From positions 1 through 31,005 of the IMG/VR virus record IMGVR_UViG_3300025684_000003: a stretch of DNA of 31,005 nt; one strand, written 5' to 3'. The DNA comes from a virus. This document shows, piece after piece, positions 30,911-31,005 of this stretch. The notes under the pieces are model-generated. The model had not been told where the DNA came from, ran no database searches, and was given only the letters and a program-made list of their open reading frames with translations. The first letter of the stretch is position 1. The number at the start of each line of letters is the position of its first letter. Made by a program: the position numbers and the translations under genes.

Positions 30911-31005
30911 TACTAAACAACGGACACAGCACAAAGTTTCTGACGGACTACCGAGACGGTAAGATACCTTTCGGTTTGAAACTAGGTTGCTACTTGGATG
31001 AGTAC
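30907..31005. repeat. Terminal repeat closing the circle
   Basis: Identical to bases 1-99. An exact 99-base overlap at the two ends of a contig is what an assembler with that k-mer leaves on a circular or circularly permuted molecule. The copy falls inside the ATPase gene, starting at its ATG, so the real genome is 30,906 bp and the repeat is not biological unless shown otherwise. Confidence 0.9.

Noticed and set aside
1-31005. CRISPR array, insertion sequence, integrase or lysogeny repressor
   Set aside because: No spaced direct repeats, transposase motifs, tyrosine or serine recombinase signatures, or divergent repressor region were found on reading all genes and gaps.

Overview
The window is an essentially complete genome of a tailed phage (siphovirus type) of a Bacteroidetes host, probably a flavobacterium. 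Bases 30907-31005 repeat bases 1-99 exactly, so the molecule closes into a circle of 30,906 bp; a 99-base overlap looks like an assembler k-mer. Evidence for the host group is the promoter type (TTG, about 19-20 bp, TAnnTTTG), A/T-rich leaders without Shine-Dalgarno sequences, a BACON-like domain on a tail protein, and many protein families I know from flavobacterial phages. All genes lie on the + strand, packed tightly with frequent ATGA stop/start overlaps. I see no integrase, excisionase, repressor, tRNA or DNA polymerase, so the phage looks virulent and dependent on the host replisome.

Layout on the circle. (1) Replication and recombination, 27.7 kb through the junction to 3.3 kb: a structured RNA, a SNF2-type helicase, a beta-class DNA methyltransferase, a DUF6291-like initiator with a likely internal origin, a DnaB/RecA-like ATPase, a NinG-type nuclease, then an ERF annealing protein, a PD-(D/E)XK exonuclease and an SSB-like protein. 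(2) A looser stretch, 3.3-4.2 kb, with small unknown genes between long hairpins, probably inserted. (3) A switch region at 4.2 kb: promoter, terminator, second promoter, then a sigma-70-like gene. (4) Packaging, 4.8-7.1 kb: small genes, small and large terminase. (5) Tail genes, 7.2-14.5 kb: tail chaperone with a -1 frameshift on nine T's, tail completion proteins, tail-tip proteins, tape measure. (6) Head genes, 14.5-21.2 kb: XkdF-like protease, scaffold, major capsid protein, a probable tail tube gene between strong terminators, portal, head-tail connector. (7) Fibre and receptor-binding genes, 21.2-23.0 kb. (8) Lysis, 23.0-25.4 kb: holin, amidase, a metallophosphoesterase and a u-spanin-like protein. 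(9) Small early genes, 25.4-27.7 kb.

Inferred programme: host RNA polymerase reads TAnnTTTG promoters at about 1.8, 4.2, 25.4 and 27.7 kb for recombination, regulatory and replication genes. The phage sigma-like protein may then act on late genes, several of whose starts share a CGTAWATA-type motif. The items most worth pursuing are the RNA at 27726-27820 with an A-B-A'-B' pairing order, the candidate origin inside the initiator gene, the frameshift with two coding frames, the promoter-terminator-promoter block before the sigma gene, and the shared late motif.
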